This document shows positions 9,393 to 18,188 of a stretch of 64,000 bases of DNA, piece by piece. Origin of the DNA: Salinisphaera orenii subsp. orenii MK-B5 (GTDB taxonomy: Bacteria; Pseudomonadota; Gammaproteobacteria; Nevskiales; Salinisphaeraceae). The notes beneath the pieces were generated by a model, which saw only the letters and a program-made list of their open reading frames with translations, was not told the DNA's origin and made no database searches. The stretch lies in NCBI RefSeq assembly GCF_003788635.1, contig NZ_AYKH01000003.1, positions 1 to 64,000 of the forward strand, written 5' to 3'. Made by a program: the position numbers and the translations under genes. How positions within the stretch are numbered: position 1 is the first letter of the stretch; the number at the start of each line of letters is the position of its first letter.

Positions 9393-10745
9393 ATGGCAAA
9401 GCGCCCCAACAATCAGGCGGCCGGTGGCGGCGGGAAGCTACCCGATGCAGGCAACCTGACGGAGATCCGGCAACGACTGCTGTTTCTCGTCGGGGCGCTC
9501 GTCGTCTTCCGTATCGGTACGTTCATCCCGGTGCCGGGCATCGACCCGGCGCAGCTCGCGCAGCTGTTCGAGAACCAGTCCGGCACGATTCTCGATGTCG
9601 GCGTGATGTTCACCGGTGGCGCGCTCAAGCGCCTGTCGATCTTCGCGCTCGGTGTCATGCCGTATATCTCCGCGTCGATCATCATGCAGCTGATGACGGC
9701 AACGATTCCGAGCCTGAAAGAGCTCAAGAAGGAAGGCGAGGCCGGGCGCCGCAAGATCACGCAATACACGCGTTACGGCACGGTCGGGCTGGCATTGTTC
9801 CAGTCGATCGGCACCGGCGTGGCGCTGTGGAACCAGGGGATCGCCCAGTCCGGGATCAGCGAATATGCGTTCATATTCACGACCGCGGTCTGCCTGACCA
9901 CGGGCGCGTTGTTCCTGATGTGGCTCGGCGAACAGGTGACCGAGCGCGGCATCGGCAACGGCATTTCGATGCTGATCTTCGCCGCCATCGTCTCCGGCCT
10001 GCCATCGGCGATCGGCGGCACGCTGGACCTGGTGCGTACCGGCGAGCTCAGTATCTTCTTCGTGATCGCGCTGTTCGTCGGCGCACTGGCGGTGCTCGGC
10101 TTCGTTGTCTTCGTGGAGCGCGCGCAGCGACGGATTCCGGTGCATCATGCCCAGCGCCAGCGCGGGCGACGCATGTACGCCGCGCAGACCCAGCACCTGC
10201 CGTTGAAGCTGAACATGGCCGGCGTGATTCCGCCGATCTTCGCCTCGAGCATCATACTGTTCCCGGCGACGATCGTGCGGTTCCTGGGTGAGGGCGGAAC
10301 GATCGCGAATTGGGTGTCCAATGCGATCGCGCCGGGACAGCCGCTGTATGTGCTGTTCTACTCGACGATGATCATCTTCTTCTGCTTCTTCTATACCGCG
10401 CTCGTCTTCGATTCGCGGGAGACAGCGGAGAATCTCAAGAAGTCGGGTGCCTTCATTCCGGGTGTGCGCCCGGGCATTCAGACGGCCAACTACATCGACA
10501 CGGTACTGACCCGCCTCACGGTGGCCGGTGCGGTCTATGTCACGTTGGTCTGCCTGCTGCCGGAACTGCTGATCCTGCAGTACAACGTGCCGTTCTATTT
10601 CGGCGGCACGTCGCTGTTGATCATCGTGGTCGTGGTCATGGACTTCATGGCCCAGTTGCAGGCCCATCTGATGTCGCATCAGTACGACGGGTTGATGAAG
10701 AAGAACAATCTCAAGTCCCAGGGCCGCGCCGGCGTGCTTCGGTAG
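9393..10745 (+). CDS. secY: Protein translocase subunit SecY
   Basis: 450 residues (443 in E. coli), with ten hydrophobic segments. SecY is the channel of the SecYEG translocase in the inner membrane. Conserved signatures include [13 protein letters not shown], the cytoplasmic loop [39 protein letters not shown], and near the end a [10 protein letters not shown] tail. The N-terminus carries a short Gly/Asn-rich extension. It is the penultimate gene of the spc group. Confidence 0.98.
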   Translation: MAKRPNNQAAGGGGKLPDAGNLTEIRQRLLFLVGALVVFRIGTFIPVPGIDPAQLAQLFENQSGTILDVGVMFTGGALKRLSIFALGVMPYISASIIMQLMTATIPSLKELKKEGEAGRRKITQYTRYGTVGLALFQSIGTGVALWNQGIAQSGISEYAFIFTTAVCLTTGALFLMWLGEQVTERGIGNGISMLIFAAIVSGLPSAIGGTLDLVRTGELSIFFVIALFVGALAVLGFVVFVERAQRRIPVHHAQRQRGRRMYAAQTQHLPLKLNMAGVIPPIFASSIILFPATIVRFLGEGGTIANWVSNAIAPGQPLYVLFYSTMIIFFCFFYTALVFDSRETAENLKKSGAFIPGVRPGIQTANYIDTVLTRLTVAGAVYVTLVCLLPELLILQYNVPFYFGGTSLLIIVVVVMDFMAQLQAHLMSHQYDGLMKKNNLKSQGRAGVLR

Positions 10746-10781
10746 CCTTCGCGGACGGGTTGTTCTCCAGGAATGAAACGC

Positions 10782-10798
10782 CGGCCGCGAGGCGGCCG
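10782..10798 (+). promoter_or_regulatory. Hairpin between secY and rpmJ
   Basis: A 7-bp stem CGGCCGC / GCGGCCG with a GAG loop, no T-run after it. It may pause or partly terminate transcription after secY or simply stabilise the mRNA 3' end. Confidence 0.35.
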
Positions 10799-10818
10799 CG
10801 CAATGTCAGAGGTAGGAC

Positions 10819-10935
10819 ATGAAAGTCAGAGCTTCGGTCAAGAAAATCTGCCGTAACTGCAAGGTCATCCGCCGCAACGGTGCGGTCATGGTGATCTGCT
10901 CGACGGACCCACGGCACAAGCAGCGCCAGGGTTGA
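10819..10935 (+). CDS. rpmJ: 50S ribosomal protein L36 (zinc-binding type)
   Basis: 38 residues, [21 protein letters not shown] and ending PRHKQRQG. The zinc-ribbon ligands Cys11, Cys14, Cys27 and His33 are all present, so this is the C-plus form. An AGAGGTAGG stretch precedes the ATG. It closes the spc group as in E. coli. Confidence 0.97.
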   Translation: MKVRASVKKICRNCKVIRRNGAVMVICSTDPRHKQRQG

Positions 10936-10945
10936 ACGGCGGGGC

Positions 10946-10974
10946 TTGTAAACACTGAATAAAGAGGCTATATT
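10946..10974 (+). promoter_or_regulatory. Promoter of the alpha operon (rpsM-rplQ)
   Basis: TTGTAA (10946-10951) and TATATT (10969-10974) are separated by exactly 17 bases, a good sigma-70 promoter in an otherwise GC-rich region. Transcription from about 10981 leaves a leader of roughly 75 bases before rpsM. In E. coli S4 represses this operon through a pseudoknot in the equivalent leader; the leader here was not folded. Confidence 0.7.
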
Positions 10975-11054
10975 GGCGGGCTTTTCCGGAGTCGCTAGGC
11001 GCAAGATGGCGCACGGAACACGTTCTCGTCCCCGGTAGCTGGGAGATCAATCGA

Positions 11055-11411
11055 ATGGCGCGAATCGCTGGAGTCAACCTCCCGATCAACAAACATGCGG
11101 CCGTGGCGCTCACGTCGCTCTATGGTGTCGGGCACACGCGTGCTCGCCAGATCTGCGAATCCGCGAATGTCGCGGTCGATACGAAGGTCAAGGATCTCAC
11201 CGAGGGTGAGGTCGAGTCGCTTCGGGCGCAGGTTCAGGAATACACGATCGAGGGCGATCTTCGGCGCGAGGTGTCCATGAACATCAAGCGGCTGATGGAC
11301 CTCGGCTGCTACCGCGGGCTGCGTCATCGGCGCGGGCTGCCCGTCCGGGGCCAGCGCACCAAGACCAATTCGCGGACGCGCAAGGGTCCGCGTCGACCCA
11401 TCCGCCGTTAA
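11055..11411 (+). CDS. rpsM: 30S ribosomal protein S13
   Basis: 118 residues, the E. coli length. [21 protein letters not shown] and the C-terminal [20 protein letters not shown] are standard. S13 contacts P-site tRNA and bridges to the 50S subunit. It is the first gene behind the promoter at 10946-10974, with GGGAGA before the ATG. Confidence 0.98.
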   Translation: MARIAGVNLPINKHAAVALTSLYGVGHTRARQICESANVAVDTKVKDLTEGEVESLRAQVQEYTIEGDLRREVSMNIKRLMDLGCYRGLRHRRGLPVRGQRTKTNSRTRKGPRRPIRR

Positions 11412-11447
11412 TTTCGCTTCGGCTCGGGAATTTACAGGTAACGCTCT

Positions 11448-11852
11448 ATGGCGACAGGCACGTCCAGTTCCAACACTCGTACGCGCAAGGCGCGTGCGCG
11501 TCGCAACGTCACCGATGGCATCGCCTTCGTGTATGCGACGTTCAACAACACCATCATCACGATCGCCGATCGTCAAGGCAACGTGCTCTCGTGGTGCACT
11601 TCGGGAACGTGCGGATTCAAGGGCTCGCGCAAGAGCACGCCGTTCGCCGCGCAGGTCGCGGCCGAGCGCGCCGGCGAGGGTGCGGGCCAGTACGGCGTCA
11701 AGAATCTCGAGGTACGGGTGAAGGGCCCGGGCCCCGGTCGTGAGGCGGCGGTTCGTTCGCTCAACGGTGCCGGGTTCAAGGTCAGCAGCATCATCGACGT
11801 GACCCCGATCCCGCATAACGGCTGCCGGCCGCCGAAGAAGCGCCGCGTTTAA
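11448..11852 (+). CDS. rpsK: 30S ribosomal protein S11
   Basis: 134 residues (129 in E. coli), with a slightly longer N-terminal tail rich in Ser/Thr/Arg. The core [22 protein letters not shown] and the C-terminal [18 protein letters not shown] are typical. S11 forms the platform of the 30S subunit. Confidence 0.98.
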   Translation: MATGTSSSNTRTRKARARRNVTDGIAFVYATFNNTIITIADRQGNVLSWCTSGTCGFKGSRKSTPFAAQVAAERAGEGAGQYGVKNLEVRVKGPGPGREAAVRSLNGAGFKVSSIIDVTPIPHNGCRPPKKRRV

Positions 11853-11882
11853 TCGCGTTGCCAGCCAACAGGTAGATCAGGA

Positions 11883-12506
11883 ATGGCTAAATATACCGGT
11901 CCCAAATGCAAGCTGTCGCGCCGCGCAGGTACTGACCTGCTGCTCAAAGGGCGCGGACGCTCGCTGGAAGGCAAGTGCAAGATCGACACGCCGCCGGGCG
12001 CCCAGGGGGCCCAGCGCCGCCAGCGTCTGTCGGACTATGCCCTGCAGCTGCGCGAGAAGCAGAAGTTGCGGCATATGTACGGCGTGCTGGAGAACCAGTT
12101 CCGCAATTACTACAAGAAGGCGGCGTCGCAGAAGGGCGCCACGGGTGTGTTGTTGCTGCAGCTGCTGGAGTCGCGCCTCGACAACGTGGTCTACCGCATG
12201 GGTTTCGCCGCCACGCGCGCCGAGGCGCGCCAGCTGGTGAACCACAAGGCGGTCGCGGTCAACGACTACCCCGTCAACGTGCCCTCCTACCAGGTGGGCC
12301 CGGGCGATGTGGTGGCGATCCGCAACAAGGCGAAGAACCAGACGCGCATCCTCGACGCCATCCAGGTGGCCTCGCAGATCGGGCTCGCCGAATGGGTTGA
12401 AGTCGACGAGAAGGGGCTCAAGGGCACCTACAAGTCGATTCCGGACCGCGATCAGGTGCTGCCCGACATCAACGAGAATCTGGTCGTCGAGCTGTACTCG
12501 AAGTAA
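11883..12506 (+). CDS. rpsD: 30S ribosomal protein S4
   Basis: 207 residues (206 in E. coli). [19 protein letters not shown] at the start, then the S4 RNA-binding domain with [20 protein letters not shown] and [18 protein letters not shown]4 nucleates 30S assembly and is the known repressor of this operon in E. coli. Confidence 0.98.
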   Translation: MAKYTGPKCKLSRRAGTDLLLKGRGRSLEGKCKIDTPPGAQGAQRRQRLSDYALQLREKQKLRHMYGVLENQFRNYYKKAASQKGATGVLLLQLLESRLDNVVYRMGFAATRAEARQLVNHKAVAVNDYPVNVPSYQVGPGDVVAIRNKAKNQTRILDAIQVASQIGLAEWVEVDEKGLKGTYKSIPDRDQVLPDINENLVVELYSK

Positions 12507-12542
12507 AAGTCGCTGTCGCGGACAGCCAGAGGTATTTGCAAT

Positions 12543-13529
12543 ATGCAGTCCAGTGAATTGCTGAAACCACGCCTGGTCGAGGTCGAGCGGCCGAGCGAGC
12601 GGCGCGCGAAGATCGCCCTCGAGCCGCTTGAGCGCGGTTACGGCCACACCCTCGGCAATGCGATGCGGCGGATCCTGCTGTCGTCGATCCCGGGCGCGGC
12701 CATCACCGAGGTCACGATCGACGGCGTGCTGCACGAGTACACCACGGTCGAGGGCATGCAGGAGGACGTCATCGACGTGCTGCTCAACCTCAAGAACGTG
12801 GCGGTGCGCATGCACTCGCGGGAAGAGGCCGAGCTTCATCTCCACAAGAGTGGCGAAGGCGTCGTGACGGCGGGCGACATCACCACCGATCACGACGTCG
12901 AGATTGTGAACCCGGACCTCGTCATCGCGCATCTGACCAGCGGCGAGCTGCGGATGAGCATGAAGGTGCGCCGCGGTCGCGGTTATCAGCCGGCCCAGGG
13001 CAACGAAGAGGCCAACGACGAGGAAGGCGGCGGCGTCGAAGTCGGCGCACTGCGTCTGGATGCCTCGTTCAGCCCCATTCGTCGGGTGAGCTACGCGGTC
13101 GAGCGGGCGCGTGTCGAACAGCGCACCGACCTCGACAAGCTGGTGCTCGACATCGAGACCAACGGCAGCGTCGAGCCGGAGGATGCGGTCCGTACCGCCG
13201 CCGCCACGCTCTACGACCAGCTGTCGGTGTTCGTGGATCTCGAGGCCCGCGAGGAGGCCGGTCGTAAGGGCGATTCGGGTCAGGTCGACCCGGCGCTGCT
13301 CAAGCCGATCGAGGATCTCGAGCTGACCGTGCGCTCGACGAACTGCCTCAAGGCCGAGGACATCCACTACGTGGGCGATCTCGTGCAGCGTACGGAGACC
13401 GAGCTCATGCGTACGCCGAATCTCGGCAAGAAGTCGCTGACCGAGATCAGCGAAGTGCTGGCCGAGCACGGACTCAAACTGGGCATGACGGTCGAGAACT
13501 GGCCGCCGGCCGAACTGGAAAAAGCCTAG
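12543..13529 (+). CDS. rpoA: RNA polymerase alpha subunit
   Basis: 328 residues (329 in E. coli). The N-terminal dimerisation domain includes [20 protein letters not shown]; the C-terminal domain, after a linker at about 235-250, contains [19 protein letters not shown] and [22 protein letters not shown], the part that binds UP elements and activators. A short acidic insertion ([11 protein letters not shown], about 157-167) lies in the N-terminal domain. Same position as in E. coli, between rpsD and rplQ. Confidence 0.98.
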   Translation: MQSSELLKPRLVEVERPSERRAKIALEPLERGYGHTLGNAMRRILLSSIPGAAITEVTIDGVLHEYTTVEGMQEDVIDVLLNLKNVAVRMHSREEAELHLHKSGEGVVTAGDITTDHDVEIVNPDLVIAHLTSGELRMSMKVRRGRGYQPAQGNEEANDEEGGGVEVGALRLDASFSPIRRVSYAVERARVEQRTDLDKLVLDIETNGSVEPEDAVRTAAATLYDQLSVFVDLEAREEAGRKGDSGQVDPALLKPIEDLELTVRSTNCLKAEDIHYVGDLVQRTETELMRTPNLGKKSLTEISEVLAEHGLKLGMTVENWPPAELEKA

Positions 13530-13561
13530 GCCTTTCCAGCCAGACACAGGGAATTTCAGCT

Positions 13562-13954
13562 ATGCGTCATCGCAAGAGCGGTACCAATCTCGGGCGCGAG
13601 TCCTCGCACCGCGCCGCCATGATGAAGAACATGTCGGCTTCGCTGATCAAGCAGGAGCTGATCCGCACGACGCTGCCCAAGGCCAAGGAGCTGCGGCGCG
13701 TCGCCGAGCCCCTGATCACGCTCGGCAAGACCGACAGCGTCGCCAATCGCCGGCTGGCGTTCTCGCGCCTGCGGGACAAGGAAGCGGTCGGCAAGCTCTT
13801 CGGCGTGTTGGGCGAGCGCTATGCGCAGCGGCCCGGCGGCTATCTGCGGATCCTGAAGTGCGGCTATCGCCCGGGCGACTGTGCGCCGATGGCGTATGTC
13901 GAGCTGGTCGATCGGCCCATGGCCGATGAGGACGACGAGGACGAGGCGGCGTAG
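13562..13954 (+). CDS. rplQ: 50S ribosomal protein L17
   Basis: 130 residues (127 in E. coli), [20 protein letters not shown] with an acidic C-terminal tail ([11 protein letters not shown]). Last gene of the alpha operon; a terminator follows at 13,985. Confidence 0.98.
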   Translation: MRHRKSGTNLGRESSHRAAMMKNMSASLIKQELIRTTLPKAKELRRVAEPLITLGKTDSVANRRLAFSRLRDKEAVGKLFGVLGERYAQRPGGYLRILKCGYRPGDCAPMAYVELVDRPMADEDDEDEAA

Positions 13955-13984
13955 GCGCGTCACGAACGCGCGGCGCGTCAGCCA

Positions 13985-14017
13985 CGAAGCCGGTGCCCGG
14001 ATGGGTACCGGCTTTTT
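13985..14017 (+). terminator. Intrinsic terminator after rplQ
   Basis: Stem AAGCCGGTGCCC / GGGTACCGGCTT with one G-T pair and a GGAT loop, followed by TTTTT. It ends the long ribosomal-protein transcript. Confidence 0.85.
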
Positions 14018-14020
14018 CGT

Positions 14021-14640
14021 GGGCGCGATTTTTCATCGGGCTCGAACCGTTGGGGCCCCGCGCGGTCCGCAACTCGGCGGCGCCGCGGAGTTGCGGCGCG
14101 ATGGCGGCCGGTTCGGTCGGAAAACGCAGGTTCGGCCGCCCCGGCTGTATCGGCCTGGGCGCGGCCGCGCGTAGTACGAAGCGGTCGCGGCGACCCGGCT
14201 CGGACGAGAAGACCGTCGCGGTGAATCGCAATCAGGGGCCAGCGGTACGCCTGCCGCTGTGGCTCGCGCGAAGCCTCATCGGGGCTGATCGAGCGTGGCG
14301 AACACGCGCATTAGACGATCGACCGACGGGGATGCGGCCCGCGCGCGCGGCCGTCGCCGACGGGCGTTGGTGTGAAGCTTAGAGAGACGCGCTGGGGCGC
14401 CCTGCGCGCGCGGCGATGGGGCGGCCCGGCTTTGGGCTGCGCCGCGGCCCGCGGTATCGTCGGGCGCGCAGAGAACTCGGTGTGCGGGTGGCGCCCAACG
14501 GGTAGCTACCGTCGAGTGGGTTATGGCGGCGGCCGTGACCGCGCAGCCGGCTCAGAGGCCGCGCCGGTGCGAGGCGCCGCGACCAGCCGCGAGGCCGGCC
14601 CGCGGACGATCGAAGGCGTCGGTGCGTGAAGGTGGCACAC
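14021..14640. other. Gene-free stretch between rplQ and apaH
   Basis: About 620 very GC-rich bases. Open frames exist but their translations are Arg/Ala/Gly-rich with no recognisable fold and no ribosome-binding site. No tRNA, repeat or second terminator was recognised. Confidence 0.5.
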
Positions 14641-15474
14641 CTAGGCGCTCGCGCTGGCGGCTTCGACCTGGATCAGTTCCGGCTCGGGCGTGTCCAGGCG
14701 CAGGGCGCTGAGTTGCCCGCCCCAGGCGGCGCCGGTGTCGATGCCCCAGACGTTGTGTTCCGGCCAGGCTACATGCTCCAGCGCCGACCAGTGCCCGAAG
14801 ACGATGCGCTGCCGCGCGCTGGCGCGCTCCGGCATCGCGAACCAGGGGATCAGCGCCGGCGGGGCATCGGCCAGCGTCTTCTTGTAGTCCATCTCCAACC
14901 GTCCGTCCGGATGGACGAAGCGCTGGCGCGTCAGTGCGTTCGCGGTATAGCGCAGGCGCTCGATACCGGCGAGGTCCGGCGCCCAGCGGGCCGGCGTGTT
15001 GCCGAACAACGCGTCGAGGAAGGCCAGATGATCGGGCCCCTGAAGCGCGGCTTCCAGCGCCCGTGCCTCGGTCTGGGCCTCGGCCACCGACCACTCGGCC
15101 GGGAGCCCAGCGTGGACCATGGTCCAGTCGAGCGTGGCGTCCCGATGCATCAGCGGCCGATGCCGCAGCCAGTCGAGCAGCACATCGCGGTCAGCCGCTT
15201 GCAGCAGGCCCTGCAGCGAAGCGTTGGCCCGGTCCGTCGCATCGTCTTTCTGGGCCAGTGTCAGAAGGCTCAGGTCGTGGTTGCCCAGAATCGTGATCGC
15301 GCGCTCGCCCAGCCCGCGTACCCGGCGGATCACCTCCGCCGAATCCGGGCCGCGGTTGACCAGGTCGCCCACAAACCACAGCCGGACGTCGTTGTGATCC
15401 GCATCGAGCCGGTCCAGCAGCCGTTCGAGCGGTTCCGCGGCGCCGTGAATATCGCCGATTGCATAAGTGCGCAT
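14641..15474 (-). CDS. apaH: Diadenosine tetraphosphatase (symmetrical), ApaH
   Basis: 277 residues from the ATG at 15474 (MRTYAIGDIHG). It carries the metallophosphatase motifs GDIHG (7-11), GDLVNRG (about 35-41) and GNHD, and the downstream HAGLPAEW typical of ApaH. It cleaves Ap4A into two ADP and, in E. coli, removes Np4 caps from RNA. Length agrees with the family (about 280). In E. coli it lies with apaG directly after rsmA; here about 6.2 kb of other DNA separates it from rsmA and apaG was not found. Confidence 0.93.
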   Translation of the reverse strand: MRTYAIGDIHGAAEPLERLLDRLDADHNDVRLWFVGDLVNRGPDSAEVIRRVRGLGERAITILGNHDLSLLTLAQKDDATDRANASLQGLLQAADRDVLLDWLRHRPLMHRDATLDWTMVHAGLPAEWSVAEAQTEARALEAALQGPDHLAFLDALFGNTPARWAPDLAGIERLRYTANALTRQRFVHPDGRLEMDYKKTLADAPPALIPWFAMPERASARQRIVFGHWSALEHVAWPEHNVWGIDTGAAWGGQLSALRLDTPEPELIQVEAASASA

Positions 15475-15695
15475 GGCCGTAGTGTAACGTCGATCGGCCA
15501 TGTGACGCCCGCGGCATGGTCGGTGCATGACTGCGATCGCCACGGTTTAGTCGGGGTCGCCCGTGTTGGGCCGATGGTTGCGAGGCACGAGGACGGTGCG
15601 ATAGCGTTTCGCCCCGATTGGCGGCCGCCACGCGCTTTCGAGACGCGCGCCAACGGAGCGTACAGTCCATTTTTATCCATGGCCGGTGATGCGTT

Positions 15696-16823
15696 ATGAC
15701 AGACACTGCGCATGAAGCCCCCGAAGACCGAGTTCGACGGCATCAGGCCAACCGTATGCGGCGCCTTGGCATGGCCGGCGCCTCCTACTCCATGCCCGCC
15801 TCGATCGCCTTCGCCGCGGCGATGGCAGGCGAGCTCGGCTGGACGCCACTGCTGAACTATCTACTGACTGTTACTGCACTGTTGGTGGCTTTCTACGTTG
15901 TGTTCCGAACCGGGGCGAACCTGCGTTTCGCCGAGCCCGGGTTGACCACCGCCCAGGTCATGGCACCGCTGCCGCCCGGGCTGTATCTCATGTATCACGT
16001 CGGATCCCATGAAGCCCGGGCGGCCATGCTGCTCACCGTCATCGTGCCATTGTTCTACGGCCTGCTGGACTTCGGCATGCGCCGCTTTCTGGGTGTTACG
16101 GCGGTCTATTTTGTGGCTTACTGCGCGCTGTTCGCCGTGCTTGCCTGGCACCAGCCCGAACTGCTGCAGGATCCCGACGAGTGGATTATGCTCATCGCCT
16201 TGGCCGCGCTCATGGTCCAGCTCGGCCTGATCGGCGGCTTCGTCAGCGAATTGGGAGACGTGCTACGCCGCAAGAACCGTGAACTCGGCGAGGCCCTGAC
16301 CCGGATTGCCGACATGGCCGTGCACGACGAACTCACCGGTGTCTACAACCGCCATCACCTCGTCGATGTCCTGCGCAGGGAGGTGTCGCGCGCCGCCCGC
16401 GGCGATGCGGTGTTCTCGGTCTGTCTCATGGACCTCGATCTGTTCAAGCAGGTCAACGACCGTCACGGCCATCTCGTGGCGGATGAGGTTCTGCGTCGCT
16501 GCGCGCATCACGTCGAGAGCCGCATCCGTGACATCGATACGTTCGGGCGCTACGGCGGCGAGGAATTCGTGCTCGTGCTGCCCGCCACTGGTGCGCCCGC
16601 CGCCCGGGATGTCGCCGAGCGCCTGCGCCGTGAGCTGGCCGACCTTGAGTTCGCCAACGATGCCGGCGAGCGCTTCGGCATCACCGTCTCCGTGGGCATT
16701 GCGGTAAGTCCCCGCAGCCCGTCCGCCACCGTCGACGCCCTTCTGCACGAGGCTGACGCGGCCCTTTACGATGCCAAGAACAGCGGTCGAAACAGGGTGT
16801 GTAGCGCCGCGGTCCCGGGCTAA
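15696..16823 (+). CDS. Membrane-bound diguanylate cyclase (GGDEF protein)
   Basis: 375 residues. The first ~205 residues hold about six hydrophobic segments, forming an integral membrane sensor of unknown ligand. Then comes a GGDEF domain with HDELTGVYNRHHL, DLDLFKQVNDRHGH and the active-site GGEEF at 287-291. An inhibitory I-site RxxD (RDID, 278-281) lies exactly five residues before GGEEF, so the enzyme should make cyclic-di-GMP and be product-inhibited. The next gene downstream (18189) encodes an EAL-like protein, so the two may act in one signalling circuit. Substrate specificity and input signal cannot be read from the sequence. Confidence 0.9.
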   Translation: MTDTAHEAPEDRVRRHQANRMRRLGMAGASYSMPASIAFAAAMAGELGWTPLLNYLLTVTALLVAFYVVFRTGANLRFAEPGLTTAQVMAPLPPGLYLMYHVGSHEARAAMLLTVIVPLFYGLLDFGMRRFLGVTAVYFVAYCALFAVLAWHQPELLQDPDEWIMLIALAALMVQLGLIGGFVSELGDVLRRKNRELGEALTRIADMAVHDELTGVYNRHHLVDVLRREVSRAARGDAVFSVCLMDLDLFKQVNDRHGHLVADEVLRRCAHHVESRIRDIDTFGRYGGEEFVLVLPATGAPAARDVAERLRRELADLEFANDAGERFGITVSVGIAVSPRSPSATVDALLHEADAALYDAKNSGRNRVCSAAVPG

Positions 16824-18188
16824 TCGTCTCGGGCGGTCTCTCGGCTCAACGCGGTACGCCGGCACAGGTGGCGACGTAGCGGATGGCGCCAAACCGGTTG
16901 TGCGCGCGTTGTCACACCGCCGCCCGGTCCCCGAGCACTTGCGCGAGAGGCAGCACCCGTAGCCGGTGGCCCGGCGCCTATCCGTGCATGGCCATGGCGT
17001 TGGCGTTCTTGGTCTCAATGAATCCGGTACGGCGTTCAATCAACTGTTCAGGATGGTCGCGCTCGGTCGATAACGAAATCGGGACTGGAAAGCTGAACCC
17101 AGTCAACTATTGGTCGTGATCCCTCGGAACAACGCTGGCCTTCAGGTCGGAGATTCCGCGCCGTCCGATGGCCGCCGAAGGCCGTTCGCGGCGAGGCAGT
17201 GGCCCTGTGATGTCGCGTGATAAGCGTGTGGCGTGTCGTGGGCATGGAGATCGCTGTGGTCTTGGGAGTCGGTGAGTGGAAATAGGCTGCAGGATCAGAG
17301 AGTTTTCGGTGATGCCCTATCGTTTGTCGAAGGTGCGAGTGCATCAATCCATTCTCGATAATCAATGCGACGGCTTCGGAATATCCGAGCCTGCGAAAAA
17401 CGCTGGCTGCCAGCGGTTTCGAGAAGAACGTCGAATGGCGTTTGCGTTCCGTTCGCGGCCGCCTGTGTGCACGGCCAGTCTTCTTTATCAAGGCGCGGGC
17501 TATGAGATCCATCGGGTCGTGCGTCGTGTTGGCCGCCCCGGGATCGAATCCGCGAAAGCCATCAATGCGATGTCGGTTTCATCGGCGTCACGCGTGTCGG
17601 CCAGCCCGCGGGACAACACGCTTGTTATCGGCATCCGCTTATGTGGTCCGAGACAACCGCGGAACGCTTCGGTATGCCCGATGCGGGTAACGTACGCCGG
17701 GCCGCCCGCTGGCTCGGCCGGGTCGTCATCCATGCACGGCGGAATCCACGCGCAATGCCCCGGTCGGCACTGATGAATGGTCGATCCGGTGCCGCAGCTC
17801 CAGGCGCGCTGGCCGAGATCGTGCGGCGGGGCGCGCATCCCGCGTCGATGCCCATGCGGCCCCTGTCGTCGATCAGGGGCGGTTCCAGCCGGATGCAAAA
17901 GAGACTAGTGATGATCGCCGCAGCGGCGAACGAAAGTCGCCGAGTTGTCCAACGCCGGACATCGGCTTGGCAATTGATCTCGGCAATGCATGACCGGAGA
18001 GATAACGACCTCTGTGCCGGGCGAGACATCCATTGGCAGTTCGGCGATGCCGATGCCGAGGCGAACGATGTCGCGCCACCGTGCGCGACGGTTTGGTGCC
18101 GTCCGACAATGGTGGTTAGCGCCGGCATGGCTAGCGTCTCCGGTGGGCGTGGGCACGGGTCCCTGCGGATGGTTGCGGAGATTCGTGG
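16824..18188. other. Long gene-free, AT-richer stretch
   Basis: About 1,365 bases. The part around 17,040-17,500 is roughly 50% GC by eye, against about 68% around it. Several open frames of 60-180 codons exist on both strands, but none shows a recognisable domain, a ribosome-binding site, or the strong third-position GC bias of the real genes here. It may be a decayed gene or foreign DNA. No tRNA or repeat was recognised. Confidence 0.45.

Noticed and set aside
17536-17570. A tRNA T-loop-like piece (GGGATCGAATCC)
   Set aside because: The flanking bases do not form the 5-bp T stem and no acceptor or anticodon arm could be placed.
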